NCBI GenBank assembly: GCA_035610835.1
Contig: CM069457.1
Location: forward strand, 21,942,658-22,006,657
Reading direction: 5' to 3'
Origin: Ophiura sarsii
Taxonomy: Eukaryota > Echinodermata > Ophiuroidea > Amphilepidida > Ophiuridae
Length of the DNA stretch: 64,000 nt
Position numbers and translations under genes: made by a program. Within the stretch, counting starts at the first letter, position 1, and every line of letters begins with the position of its first letter. This document shows, one piece after another, positions 34,964 through 45,798 of this stretch. The notes under the pieces were generated by a model. It was not told where the DNA came from, ran no database searches, and worked only from the letters and a program-made list of their open reading frames with translations.

Positions 34964-35281
34964 CTGGTGTATTACAGCATGTAGTAGTGGTTGCTGTCTG
35001 GTATTCAATGTAGGCTCCTGTTCCCGCATTGTTTCTCCCAGCAACATAGAACCTGTAGGTGGTGTCACAGTCGAGACCAGTAATACTGACACTGGAGGTC
35101 ACAGATAATGTTGGTTGCATTTCTATATTACCAAGATAAGCGCCATCGTTATATGTCACATAGTAGTTATATCCAGTGATTACACCATTCCTGCTGTTAC
35201 ATGGTATTGTCCATTGAAAATCTAGTTGATTTGCAAATTGTGCAGTTGAATTTATATCGCCTGATCTTAATGTCTCTGGTG
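34964..35281 (-). CDS. Exon 3: FN3 module 2
   Basis: The exon has 318 bases, phase 1-1, acceptor CCCACACAG and donor GTAAAAT. Splicing from exon 2 makes GCA, giving ...SALAPETLRS. The strand-B tryptophan is in LDFQWTIPCNSRNG, and the core continues with VITGYNYYVTYNDG. The tyrosine corner is in LDCDTTYRFYVAGRNNAGTGAY, including the common FN3 ending NxAGxG. Two cysteines (PCNSRNG and LDCDTTY) are placed so that they could bridge strands. The terminal TTTTCCNTPG is a threonine and cysteine linker into the next module. Confidence 0.9.
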
Positions 35282-36519
35282 CTGTGTGGGCAAAGGGTAA
35301 CCAAAGAAATTGTTGATTAATGATTTGTGTCCACAGTTGTCTCATATGTTCAACACATCGCACATGTTGTATTGTACCTGAGACATACATACCTATAAGG
35401 TATATTAGTCCCAGATAATTTCAGATCACATTCTTTATAATACAATACAGACGATACTGAGCATTAACAAAATGTTATTATAGGGTCCTCATGATATACT
35501 ACACATCGGACATCCAATAATGTTAAAGGGGATTCCATTTTTTTTAAACTCGTAATGTTCCCGGGTTTTTTTACGGCGATATATTTTTCAATGGAGAAGA
35601 ACAGATTTGCTTCCTTCTGGAAAAATGGTAGCCCCTCTTTAATTTTTATTTTTGTACATAAAAGCGACATAGTAGGAAAATTGCGTTTTTAAGGCACTCG
35701 TGTTATGGTTGGCTAGCCCAAAAAGTTGAATCTGTTTATATCCATAATGATAGTTATATTTGTATTTTCCTTAATCCATTAAATAACATTTTCCCACAGA
35801 TTTAATGGATAATATTATTTCAATCTTTTAATTCGAGTGATATTGATAAACATCGGAGACACTGATGTGTGAACCCGCATTAGATTTACAGTAATGATGT
35901 ACGATACAGATATGACCCTAAATCAATATTCAATTAGGTTGATCTGAGCATGGACGGTGAGTAACCCTCACAAAATAATGGTAACCATTCCTTTATACAT
36001 CCTGGATGGATACACAGAAACTCAGCCAATCACATACATGAACATCCCCTACTGAAATTGGTGGGTGATTCCTTTCTTAAGCGGTAATTTAAAGTTTGGT
36101 AGAAGGTTTATCATAGAAATATGCTGAGAGTGAAAAACAGATTTTCACCGATTTTGAATAATGTCATGGGCAGTTGTGATTGGGGGGGGGGGGGGGGGGC
36201 ACAACAAGCACGGATCCAGAAATATTTCGAACCCATTTGGTGCGATCTGGTGTATACTTTTGACCAATATTTTATTGAAAAGCCACCACTTCACTTCCAA
36301 TCAATATTTTGTTTTTTATCATTCATGTCCATGCTAGATAGCTATTTTGTTATGTCAGAAAGAAGTTGTGCATATAGGCCTACAGATATTTTCTTGATGG
36401 TTGAAATTATTATGTTGAAAACCAGGCTCCCCATTTTCCGGGTTTAAGCCATTTCAAGGCAAAGATTCAACATTCTGGAGCAAGAAAATTTAGGGTGATA
36501 CGAGACCCATTATGTTAAA

Positions 36520-36960
36520 ACCTGTAGAAAAACGCGCGCAAAGCGTGCAAAAATGTTCAGTTTATAAACTAAAAAGGTCCAGAAAACTTTTCTGAAGCCA
36601 TCTTGAAACATTAAAACTAATACGCGCGAAGCGCGGACATTTTTTCATTTTTAACACTAAAAAGGTTAAGTAAGACGTTTTAATGCCCTCCACATAATTT
36701 TTTCGAATATTTGGTGTGGTTCGAGACCCATTGTAATGTTGAAACCTGTAGCAAAAATTCACCTTTGGAACTAAAATGGGAAAAACATTCCTGAACCTAT
36801 CCTGTTAAGCTTGAATATAAATGAAATATTGAAACTAATACGCGCGAAAGGTGCAAAAATTGGCATTTTTAACACTAAAAAAGGTCCAGTATGAAGTTTT
36901 TAACGCCCCCACATAATATTTAGAATATTTACAATGGTTCGAGTCCCAATGGCGAAACAT
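36520..36960 (-). repeat. Related GCGCG tandem array, inverted
   Basis: On the minus strand this holds three to four units with the same AACACTAAAAAGGTCCAG and GCGCGAAGCGCG signatures as the arrays at 24400 and 54950, plus CGAGACCCATTRTG segments not found there. It is preceded by a poly-G tract (36181-36199) and may be a truncated relative of the composite repeat. It lies in the intron between FN3 exons 2 and 3. Confidence 0.7.
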
Positions 36961-37299
36961 GTAGACAAAATGCGCTTAAGCTTTCTCTTTTTTGTCTCAA
37001 ATTACGTTGTTCATTTAAATATTGGAATTTTATTTATACTTTACAAATATTTTTTTCTCTGAAATATGGCAATGAAATATAATTGTAAACATATACAGCT
37101 TTGTCAAGAAACACCGCGGCGGATACCGGGACTCGTATTTTCGTGTTGCCGATGTGTTCGACAGATACCAGCAGGTACGGTCTTTTTGCGTACCGCGCCA
37201 TCGTATGGATCCGGCTTTGAGTACCACGCCCCCCCCCCCCCCCCCCCCCCCCGGCCGCGCCTAATGATTCCCATCCTGACGATAAAAGATTATTTATTT

Positions 37300-37425
37300 C
37301 CACTTTCTTTCCCCTTCCTTTCTCTTCTCTTCCTTCCCCTTCCTTTCTCTTTTCCTCCTTCCCTTTTCCCCCTTTCTTTTCCTTCCCTTCCCCTTTCTTT
37401 TTTTCCTCCGAAAATCATTTGGGGG
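37300..37425 (+). repeat. Polypyrimidine (TTCC/CTTT) tract
   Basis: About 110 bases almost wholly of C and T, between poly-C (37229-37251) and poly-G (37420-37434). The open frames here are low-complexity. Confidence 0.8.
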
Positions 37426-37684
37426 GGGGGGGGGCGTGCCCCCGTGCCCCTGTGACGCTATGCCACTGGTCATGGGATATTGGAAGGGAAAAAGATCCAG
37501 TATAAATCATTCTGGGACACCATGTAGGCCTATGTGTTGTAAAAATTTAAAAAAAAAAGGTTTCTTCAAAATTAGGGTGCAAACTTGGTGTAAGATATTT
37601 GTAAATTAGACTATGTAAACACTCTATTACGGAATTAAACTTCATAATACTCATTTTTAATCCTTAAAATGTATATTATGCGGT

Positions 37685-37830
37685 TTTTTCATGGAACGCC
37701 CTCTATCTTTGATTTTTTTCATCTAAATGCAATATTTTGTTGATTTACAAACATGAAACTAAAATATCTTGAAAGTTTTACGATTCCTAATTAAAATAAT
37801 CTGTCCGACAACTTATTTTGTGACTCTTTT
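37685..37830 (+). mobile_element. Diverged relative of the GGGAACGCCCTC fold-back element
   Basis: TTCATGGAACGCCCTC and GATTTACA match the arm of 21777-22111, and ACGATTCCTAATTA matches its inner part. A corresponding right arm is not obvious. Confidence 0.55.
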
Positions 37831-38244
37831 TTGGTTCGTAAATATAATTTCATGGTATGATCGTAGCTGTACACGACGAGTGAACTCAAATAATGTTTTT
37901 TTATGATGAAAATCGAAAAGTATTCTTTGAATAATTGCAAGCAGATTTTAGTAAAGCTATGAGATTTTCTATAGAGAATACAGTCAAGATCGATTTATAT
38001 GTACATAAGAGGGAAGTTTAGGCCTAAGCTCGGGGGCCTAAGCCATCTGATCAGCGGCTTGGATAAAAAGGTTTAATTGGGGGTGTCAATGTTAAACAAA
38101 ATAAGTCAAATGGATAGTATAGTAGCATTACAGTCATATCGCGAATAGTTTCATTTGCTTGTGTCACCCGGTTTGGCAGTTTTTTCAATGAAATAATGGC
38201 CCCAGGGTATATACTTGGCGAAGTATACTGAGCCAAGTATGGTT

Positions 38245-38312
38245 GACCCCATGGCCTAGCGGTAAGTCGTTTGCCTCTGAATTCAGTGGTCCGAGGTTCG
38301 AGCCACGGGGGC
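38245..38312 (+). tRNA. tRNA-like sequence (Gln-like, degenerate)
   Basis: A-box TGGCCTAGCGG (38252-38262) and B-box GGTTCGAGCC (38295-38304) are spaced as in a tRNA gene. The segment between holds CTCTGAA, the anticodon loop of tRNA-Gln(CTG). The anticodon stem does not pair well and the acceptor ends GACCCCA and CGGGGGC have two mismatches. It is probably a tRNA-derived pseudogene or SINE head lying in an intron of the FN3 gene. Confidence 0.55.
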
Positions 38313-38534
38313 GTTAGTCGACTCGTATACCTTGTATAATTTCACTGTCACACAATCGAACAACACCCCCTGATACTTCCCATCCGAGAACCGACCAAAT
38401 GGGGTGAGATCAGAGGATGGGGAGCGGTCCATGGGGAGTGAGCCCTCTATCGGTACATGTTCATAGAGTGACAAAGAAAAGGAAAAAGGTATACTAAAGC
38501 AGACTACGGGGGCGTGGGAGGCAGTGGCGGCACC

Positions 38535-38807
38535 CAGTGGCGTAGCTTGGGGGGGGGGGGGGGGGGGCAGGGGGGGGGGGGGAAATGCCCACCCTGACGG
38601 AAAAAAACCATTTGTGTCCCCGCCCCCACCCCCTCTAAAAAAATAATAAAAAGGGGGAAAAAAAGAAAATAGGGCAAAAAAAAGATAAAAGACCGAGATT
38701 GCGTACGGGGGCACTGGTTATGTGTGGATATATTCAGCTCAAATAGTCAAATATGAGGCAAAATTGTACATGTAGTACATGTACAAAAAATCCTAGCTAC
38801 GCCACTG
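38535..38807. mobile_element. 273-bp hAT-like MITE, perfect TSD GCGGCACC
   Basis: Starts CAGTGGCGTAGCTTGG and ends CCTAGCTACGCCACTG, flanked by GCGGCACC at 38527-38534 and 38808-38815. The left end is followed by two poly-G runs. It is the clearest member of the CAGTGGCGTAGC family. Confidence 0.92.
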
Positions 38808-39513
38808 GCGGCACCAGCCTCATAATTTGGTGGGGCAAGATTTTTGTAGGTGAGGCAAAAATAAAATGTTGCGCGCGAGTCGGGTAAATTTGTTGTGCGT
38901 TTTTACGCTTAATTGGTCAAATTTGGTCTAATACTAACTAATTTGGTATGAAAATGTAGCTGTTTTATGCTAAAATTGAAAAAAGGTATAATTTAACCTA
39001 ATTGAGTACGAAAATGTGCGCGCAGCGCGAAAAAATTGCCTTTTTATGCTTAAACTGTCTATTTTGTTCTTATTTAAAAAAAATAGAAAAATGTTAAGGA
39101 AGGGGGCAAACTGGAGGGGGGGGGGGGGGCAAGATTTTTTTCTTTTTTTATGGGTAATAATATACATTTGTTGTGAGTGCATTAAGGCCTTTATGGGATC
39201 AAAACAATATTTGGACTTTGAATGAGATGGTAAAAATATTTGAGGTCCATATACGGAGTGGGTCAAAGAAAACCTTGAAGATAAACTTCAAATACACCCG
39301 GGTATTTTTGAACACGCCACTTTATTCAAATCAAATGAGATAGCATTAATGCAACGTTGCAACCTGTAAACAATGTTTAATACACACTGTTCTTTTCTGG
39401 TTGCAGATGTCTGAATCATTACCACCTCTATAAAATAATTGTCATGGTTGTAAACGCACATAACACAATATTGAACAGTATGATAAATAGGATTTGTATA
39501 ATCACTGACTCAC

Positions 39514-39888
39514 CCAATGCACTTGTTGTTGGATTTATATCCGCATTGCTTCCATAGCTATAACCCCCGGTATATGACTGTCTTGCTTGCACAGACACAC
39601 TGTATGTGGAGTATGGTAACAGATTAGTCAATGCAGCAGAGTGTTCATAGGTTTCAACACTCTTGGGATCACCATCATCTTGACGATTCCATGTACCCCA
39701 CTGTGTAGTCTGACTATGAAATGGTGGATCCTCACTACCATCTCCTGTATCACATTGTCCTCTGTTGGTTAGTTGATAAGTCACCTGTAACTCATCATCA
39801 GCACCTGGGTCAAAACACCTCCATGATATACTTAGTTGTGTTGATGAGAATTGAGTGGTTTCTAGTTTGGTTGGTGGGTTACATTGAG
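39514..39888 (-). CDS. Exon 2: FN3 module 1
   Basis: The exon has 375 bases, phase 1 at both ends, acceptor TTTGCAG and donor GTGAGTC. It encodes one fibronectin type III domain. The strand-B tryptophan is in QLSISWRCFDPG, and the tyrosine corner is in LLPYSTYSVSVQARQ. The module is longer than usual (about 125 residues against 90-100) because of an insertion between the C and E strands containing GDGSEDPPFHSQ and WGTWNRQDDGDP. Cysteines near the N terminus (QCNPP), after the tryptophan and in RGQCDTG could pair within the domain. It follows the signal peptide directly and is the most N-terminal extracellular module. FN3 domains are binding or spacer modules and catalyse nothing. Confidence 0.88.
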
Positions 39889-40020
39889 CTGCAAATTGAA
39901 ACAATTAATAATACAACCTCTCGTTAGGAGCCGGCAAGAAATAATGAGTCTTTCAGTTTGTCAAATTTCGATAAGTAGAGGTATTTCATAGGCCTAGTTA
40001 TCATTTTTTTCTTCTAAATA

Positions 40021-40186
40021 CACAGTTCAACAAAAATAAGTTCCCTTTTAGATTTTATGCCTGATATTTTTAAAATGAGTTACTCCATACTCCATTAATG
40101 TGTGCCAAAAATTGTTTCGATCGAGTGACTCATTTAAAAAATATCAATATCAGGCATAATCTAAAGGGGAACTTTTTTTGTGTGTA
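40021..40186. mobile_element. ~165-bp palindromic MITE
   Basis: AAGTTCCCTTTTAGATTTTA, TGCCTGATATTTTTAAAATG and AGTTACTC (40038-40085) are inverted as GAGTGACTCATTT, CAGGCATAATCTAAAGG and GGAACTT (40123-40172). The ends CACA and TGTG are approximate. It lies in FN3 intron 1, left of element 1. Confidence 0.75.
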
Positions 40187-40763
40187 GTGTTGGTCGTCAT
40201 GGTCTTTGAGTGACAGGTTAAGTTTTCGAAAAGATATAAGATTATGGAATGACTTTTTCATACAATGTTGTTGTTGTTGTGTTGTTGTTTGTGTGTTTGT
40301 TTGTTTTGGTTGGGGGGGATTTTTTGGGAGGGGGCGAGAGTGAGACAAAAAGGGCGTCTTAAGGGGGGAGTCTGGGGTGAGAAATATGTGTTTTTGGCTA
40401 GATAAGGAAATATGAGATATTGCATACATCATATGCAGTAAAATGTTAGCTTCAAAATGCTTTTTATTTGACTGAAATCGGACATTCCATTTTAATGTTG
40501 CGTTTGAACAAAGTTATATCGGTGACGCGAATGTGTATCAACATTGCGGTTCCCTATTAGATTAACATGTAATATTTTTCAAGCAGTGATACCGTTAAAC
40601 TTCATCTATAAGCCCCCATTGACTAATAGTTAATAAGCTGAAAATAGATAAAAAGGTATGAGCGCCCTCTTTTGATCTAGAGATATTAACACGAATGAGT
40701 TTAGTGTATTCGATATTCAATACGATAAAGTTGTAATACTATCTAAATAATTTCATGGACAGA

Positions 40764-40835
40764 CGAATTGCTCAATTGGTAAAGCGTCAACTTCAGTATC
40801 ACGAGGTTGGTGGTTCGATTCTCAAGTACACCCTT
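40764..40835 (+). tRNA. tRNA-like sequence, outer, left arm of element 1
   Basis: A-box TTGCTCAATTGG (40768-40779) and B-box GGTTCGATTCT (40812-40822) are 32 bases apart, as in a type I tRNA. A possible anticodon stem ACTTC/GAGGT encloses an eight-base loop. The acceptor ends do not pair, so I do not expect a mature tRNA. It points towards the element centre. Confidence 0.6.
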
Positions 40836-41313
40836 TGCAATTTCTTTTGAAATCCTAGTGATATAGAAATTAATGCAAACTTGAATGTAAAATTATTACT
40901 CAATTATACAAGCTTTATTTTTATTTTTTAAAAAACAAGCGCATAATTAATTTGATTGTAAAAAGTAATGATCTTAATAGTCCAACCTTTTTATAAGCTA
41001 AAACACATTTATACTACAAATTAACTACAGCAAAATGTATTCATTGGCTTATTTTAAATGTTTCACACAGTAATCTTAAACGTTTCCTTCATCATGATTT
41101 AAGGGAGAATTTAATATGATGATGCATATTAGGTTGGTAGATCAAGTTAAGCAACAAAATGAAAGTAACTATGCAAACCACTACAATCCTGGTCTCACAG
41201 GATTATAATTGAATGGCTATTAAATCAATTTATTTCCAATAAGATAGAGGGCCGTCCATTTATACCGACCCATCAATCATACATGTAGTTATAAAACAGT
41301 ATCTGACATAGCA

Positions 41314-41425
41314 GTCCCGTTTAGATCAATTGGTAAAGCCGACAGTTTGGGCTACATGTAGGGCAATTGTGATCGCAGGTTCCAGATGACAATTCCTGGT
41401 TCGAATCTCACTTCAAGACTTCTTC
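41314..41425 (+). tRNA. tRNA-like sequence, inner, left arm of element 1
   Basis: A-box TAGATCAATTGG (41322-41333) and B-box GGTTCGAATCT (41398-41408) are 64 bases apart. A TTTGGGCT stretch resembles a tRNA-Pro anticodon loop, followed by about 35 extra bases before the T arm. The spacing suggests an insertion or an intron-like segment. Orientation is inward. Confidence 0.5.
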
Positions 41426-41983
41426 TTTTGGAAAGGTCATAATTTTCAAATTCTTGACAGTGTTTTATTTTTATCATGAATGAACAAGGAATCTATCTTT
41501 TTCGTTGTTTTTTTAAAAAAAATTTTTTAAACGAAACAAAATTTAATCAAACTAGACACGCAAGCCATGGCCAGTCAATAACGTTTTGACTGTTTGCCAG
41601 TTGTCCTCATTGATTCGAAACGCGATATTACACGTTTGTGCCATACCTATTCTTGGAGAAACACAAAGCACAAAACAAATAAAACAAAACTGAGTGGAAC
41701 AGTCAGTACGCAGGTATCGTTTTTAATGAGTGACCTCGCCGATTTCTAACCCACGCAAAGATCGATTTCAGGATGTCAACCTTGCGCTAAAACATTAAGG
41801 GAAGTTTGTTTTCCCTGAATTAATTGAGGTAGGGTTAGCTGGCAGCCATGATGGCGAAGTAGGTGGATTGTTCGTAATTTTCTCTATAATATGATGCCAA
41901 ATCTGACACAATTGGTCCACAAACAGTGATTTTATCGCTAATTTTAGAATTTAACAACTTTCGTGACTTTGCTTCTTGTATCT

Positions 41984-42576
41984 ATTCACTTGACCGGACT
42001 AAAATGCGTACGATATTTTAAGAGCAATTTCCGTACTAACGGAATCTTAAGCTTTAATTTCATATCAAAAACATTGATGCCCGACTTCTTTTTTGATAAG
42101 AAAAACCCGAGTTTGATTTTCACCGATTTTCGGTCAGAAAACGAAACTTTACGATCCCCCGTTAGGCCTCGCCAACTTGATTTTTAGTTTCCCGTAACAC
42201 GCCCGCGTTTCATTTTCATGCCCGCGTTTGAATTCATTATTGAAATTTTGGAAAAAAAATACCGTTTTTCCAATGAAAACGTCCGAATTCATGCATTTTG
42301 TGGGATGAAATTGTGAAATGTTTATTCATTTTGACCAGAATAGCCTTTCTGTAAAAAAACAAACATATGACGTTGTATAGCGCAGAAGGATCGATTTCGA
42401 ACCCCGTACCTCTCGCTCCCAGAGCGAGCTCTCTACCATCTGAGCTATCTAGCAAATCTGAATATAATCGTGAGATTTAAACACTTGATCAACAACCCGT
42501 CGACGCTACAAAATGAATTTAGATCGAGACAAGATTCGAGGAGCTATTTTATAAGCATTCACTTGACCGGACTAAA
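41984..42576. repeat. 20-base direct repeats flanking the central tRNA-like segment
   Basis: ATTCACTTGACCGGACTAAA occurs at 41984-42003 and again at 42557-42576, in the same orientation. The 553 bases between include the tRNA-like sequence at 42380-42455. A direct repeat this long could be a retroposition-type target-site duplication, but the tRNA-like head starts about 100 bases inside the right copy, so the fit is imperfect. Confidence 0.5.
42380..42455 (-). tRNA. tRNA-like sequence in the centre of element 1
   Basis: On the minus strand, A-box TAGCTCAGATGG (42436-42447) and B-box GGTTCGAAAT (42394-42403) flank an anticodon arm CTCGC/GCGAG with loop TCTGGGA. This is Pro-like (TGG) but position 33 is C instead of the invariant T. 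The T and acceptor stems do not pair. Its 3' tail (ATCGATCCTTCTGC then ACAACGTCAT) is shared with the copy at 58010 in element 2. Confidence 0.6.
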
Positions 42577-43591
42577 TAATTTTATAAAATTGTAAGCATG
42601 TTTCTAGTTACAAAAGACTATGAATATTATGATACGATGGATAAAATTGATGCCTAATTCTTCAGAAGCGACCTTTTTACCATGAATTTGGCTTTAGTTT
42701 CTTCAAGTTTTTCTTGAATTCGGGTTTGTCGGATTGCAATAATTTGCACCGAAAATACAACATGTCATGAAGTTCACAGAAAATATTAGATAATATTATT
42801 TGCATAATATGCCTTTTTACTATACAATTTCATGGCCAATGTGTTTGAAATGTGTGATTATAATCATGAAAAGAGCTCATTTACATCGCGCTATTACGAG
42901 GTCAACTATGACTGCGAAGCGGTTTCGCTACGGGTGAGTACTTCCGGGTCGCTTTGCTGGGTTAGAAAAGGAACGACTTTTCGCGTGGTTGCGAACTGAC
43001 TGGGAAATAATAATGGAAATCACGCGAAGGACTTATACGGCACCATCCATCTTTTTAAGTCTGTTTAAGTTTTTCGGAACTATAATACACACATTTGACG
43101 GATTGCCTTTAAATTGCACGCCTAATGAACATGTCATAGTTTGAGCAGCTCACGCGGTATTGAAGGTCATGCATTACATTCATGTAAATTATAGTATAGT
43201 GGCCACGTGTTATTGATTTATAACGGATTAGTTTTAGGATTACGAAACTGTGTCTATATCACTAAAGAAGTCCTCTGCCCCAAATTCTACAGACATGCTA
43301 CATGCTTGTATCGATCTACTGTGAACTATATACATGTACATGTACATGTACATTATGTATACATGGTGTGTTTAAAGACTCGAATCAGGAATTGTCATCT
43401 AGAACCAACAATGGCCAACTACTCACAAAAACCACAACTTAACAAAAGACCATAAGTAGCAGAACTGAAAAGCAGTGAATTGTAATCAACGTATTGTCTC
43501 ATTGTACTCCATCTATGCATGTCTTCACAAAAATACTAAAGTCATTGAAGTTGATTTAAATGTTTGTACTATTTATAAACGATTGTGATAA

Positions 43592-43750
43592 CAGGCGCGT
43601 AGCCAGCATTGTCATTCCGGGGGGGGGGGGGGGGGGGGGGGCAAACATCAATATCGTCCCTATTTTTAAGCATTTTCCGGTGGGGGGGGGGGGGGGGCAG
43701 TCTGCCCCCCGCGCCCCCCCCCCCCCCCCCCCCCACTGGCTACGCTGCTG
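43592..43750. mobile_element. 159-bp hAT-like MITE, TSD TGTGATAA
   Basis: The element runs from CAGGCGCGTAGCCAG to CTGGCTACGCTGCTG, with TGTGATAA directly repeated at 43584-43591 and 43751-43758. The 8-bp duplication and CAG...CTG ends fit hAT transposons. The interior is mostly poly-G and poly-C. It belongs to the GGCGTAGC(C/T) family also seen at 18457, 38535 and 47778, and lies near the inner end of the right arm of long-inverted-repeat element 1. Confidence 0.8.
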
Positions 43751-43914
43751 TGTGATAACATTAAAATTAAAATTAAAAATAGTAGAAAGAGAGAAAAAAG
43801 AGGGAAAACCCACATTAAAGACAAAGATAGATTCACTATTTATTCATAGTAAAAACAAAGTTAAGAATTTGATATACACCGTAAATATTTATAAACTTTC
43901 CAAAAGAAGAAGTC

Positions 43915-44008
43915 TTGAAGTGAGATTCGAACCAGGTATTGTCATCTGGAACCTGCGATCACAATTGCCCTAGCCCAAACTGTCGGCTTACCAATTGATC
44001 TAAACGGG
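43915..44008 (-). tRNA. tRNA-like sequence, inner, right arm of element 1
   Basis: This is the inverted counterpart of the copy at 41314, with B-box near 43923-43933 and A-box near 43991-44002. It lies in the right arm and points inward. The same extra bases between the boxes are present. Confidence 0.5.
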
Positions 44009-44303
44009 ACTGCTATGTCAGATACTGTTTTATAAATACATGTATGATTGATGGGTCGGTATAAATGGAGGGCCCTCTATCTTATTGGAAATAAATTGAT
44101 TTAATAGCCATTCAATTATAATCCTGTGAGACCAGGATTGTAGTGGTTTGCATAGTTACCTTTATTTTGTTGCTTAACTTGATCTACCAACCTAATATGC
44201 ATCATCATAATTCTCCCTTAAATCATGATGAAGGAAACGTTTAAGATTTTATACTGTGTAAAACATTTAAAATAAGCCAATGAATACATTTTGCTGTAGT
44301 TAA

Positions 44304-44701
44304 GGGACACTAAGAGATGTGTTGGAGGCAGCGCCCTCAATTATGATAAAAACTGAGATTAGTTTATTTTTATAATTGTATTACATGTATGAACTTACAC
44401 CTATAAGGATTAAGAAAAATCAGCTCTCTTTGTACAAGAAAACGTTGATTCAAAAAATGCTGGTCCCGCGGGACCAGCATTTTACGTCGGACAGTATCCC
44501 CGTGCAGTACGCGTGATACATAACGCGAACCATATTTGCACAGAGGGCGTTTTTCAATAAATAGCGATGATATTGTTTTAATCTAGTTTTGCTGTGTTTT
44601 TTGTTAGTAGAAACAACAATAATGGCGATTTTTAATGTTCATCTTGAATTCTGAAGTAAATTTTTAAACATTTAAACTTTTCAACACCACTTAATGTCCC
44701 T
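44304..44701. mobile_element. 398-bp MITE with TTAA duplication (piggyBac-like)
   Basis: The ends are GGGACACTAAG and CTTAATGTCCCT, and the element is flanked by TTAA at 44300-44303 and 44702-44705. The matching place in the other arm of element 1 (around 41022-41025) has a single TTAA and no insertion. The window therefore holds both the filled and the empty site. TTAA duplication is diagnostic of the piggyBac superfamily. No open frame is present. A perfect 30-base palindrome centred on CCCGCGGG lies inside at 44454-44483. Confidence 0.9.
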
Positions 44702-44889
44702 TTAATTTGTAGTATAAATGTGTTTTAGCTTATAAAAAGGTTGGACTATTAAGATCATTACTTTTTACAATCAAATTAATTATGCGCTTGTTTTTTAAAA
44801 AATAGAAATAAAGCTTGTATAATTGAGTAATAATTTTACATTCAAGTTTGCATTAATTTCTATATCACTAGGATCTCAAAAGAAATTGC

Positions 44890-44967
44890 AAAGGGTGTAC
44901 TTGAGAATCGAACCACCAACCTCGTGATACTGAAGTTGACGCTTTACCAATTGAGCAATTCGTCTGT
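44890..44967 (-). tRNA. tRNA-like sequence, outer, right arm of element 1
   Basis: This is the reverse-complement partner of the copy at 40764, identical by eye across both boxes (B-box 44904-44914, A-box 44947-44958). Its conservation in both arms shows it was part of the element, not a later insertion. It also points inward. Confidence 0.6.
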
Positions 44968-45526
44968 CCATGAAATTATTTAGATAGTATTACAACTTTA
45001 TCGTATTGAATATCGAATACACTAAACTCATTCGTGTTAATATCTCTAGATCAAAAGAGGGCGCTCATACCTTTTTATCTATTTTCAGCTTATTAACTAT
45101 TAGTCAATGGGGGCTTATAGATGAAGTTTAACGGTATTTAACTGAATTTTGAAAAAAATATTATCAAAGGTTAAGTAAAACATCTTGTATTAAAAAATGG
45201 TATTATAAATATTGAATTTACATTTACCATGAAATTTGATTAAAATTTTGTAATTTTGGTGTATTTCTCACGTATTTTACTGGGTTTTTTTTCACCCTGC
45301 TGTATTTAACAATTTGCCATGGTTACAGTATAAAACATATTAAATCAATTAATCGGCTGCATTTATCTTAGCAAATCTTTGATTATAAATTACAATAATT
45401 ATTTTTACAAACATAAATGTAAAAAAAATTGAGGTAAAGGTTAGTTTACGAGTGAAAAGCGCCCTCTACATTATGTGATTTTTAAACCTCGATATCTCAA
45501 AACATCGAAAAGCGGAAAAGTTTAAA

Positions 45527-45798
45527 CCGTTCTGGATGTAACTCAAAAACGATATATCGGATTTGTATAATATTTGGTATACATATTAAGCTCATTACAA
45601 AATAATGAAGCCCGATTTTTAAAATTCTTTTCTAAATTTGAATTAGCATGCAAAATTACCTGATTGGTCGGCTCCTGGTTACCATAGCAACGGTATAAAA
45701 AATCCGGCTTCATTATTTTGTGCGGAATGTTACTGTTAACCTTCAACCCAAATACCAGCACACTACTATTTAGCGTTATTGAGTTACATCCAGAACGG
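45527..45798. mobile_element. 272-bp MITE with CCGTTCTGGATGTAACTCAA ends
   Basis: CCGTTCTGGATGTAACTCAA and its inverse are the termini. Inner arms ACAAAATAATGAAGCC and GGCTTCATTATTTTGT also pair. The flanks share GTTTA but I cannot fix the duplication. In FN3 intron 1. Confidence 0.8.

Larger units (their letters stand above)
40591..45136. mobile_element. Long-inverted-repeat element 1 with tRNA-like sequences
   Basis: The left arm (40591-about 41450) is the inverse of the right arm (about 43877-45136). The arms are about 860 bases each, nearly identical by eye, once a 398-base insertion in the right arm is removed. Outer ends read ATACCGTTAAACTTC and GAAGTTTAACGGTAT; weaker similarity continues about 25 bases further out on both sides. 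Each arm contains two tRNA-like sequences pointing inward, and a fifth lies in the 2.4-kb centre. No transposase or other open frame longer than about 80 codons lies inside, so it is non-autonomous or a dead derivative. It sits in the first intron of the FN3 gene. I could not identify a target-site duplication. A foldback transposon family is the likeliest explanation. Confidence 0.8.

Noticed and set aside
40764..44967. Functional tRNA genes in element 1
   Set aside because: Acceptor stems do not pair and anticodon loops have the wrong size or lack T33; only the Pol III boxes are convincing.
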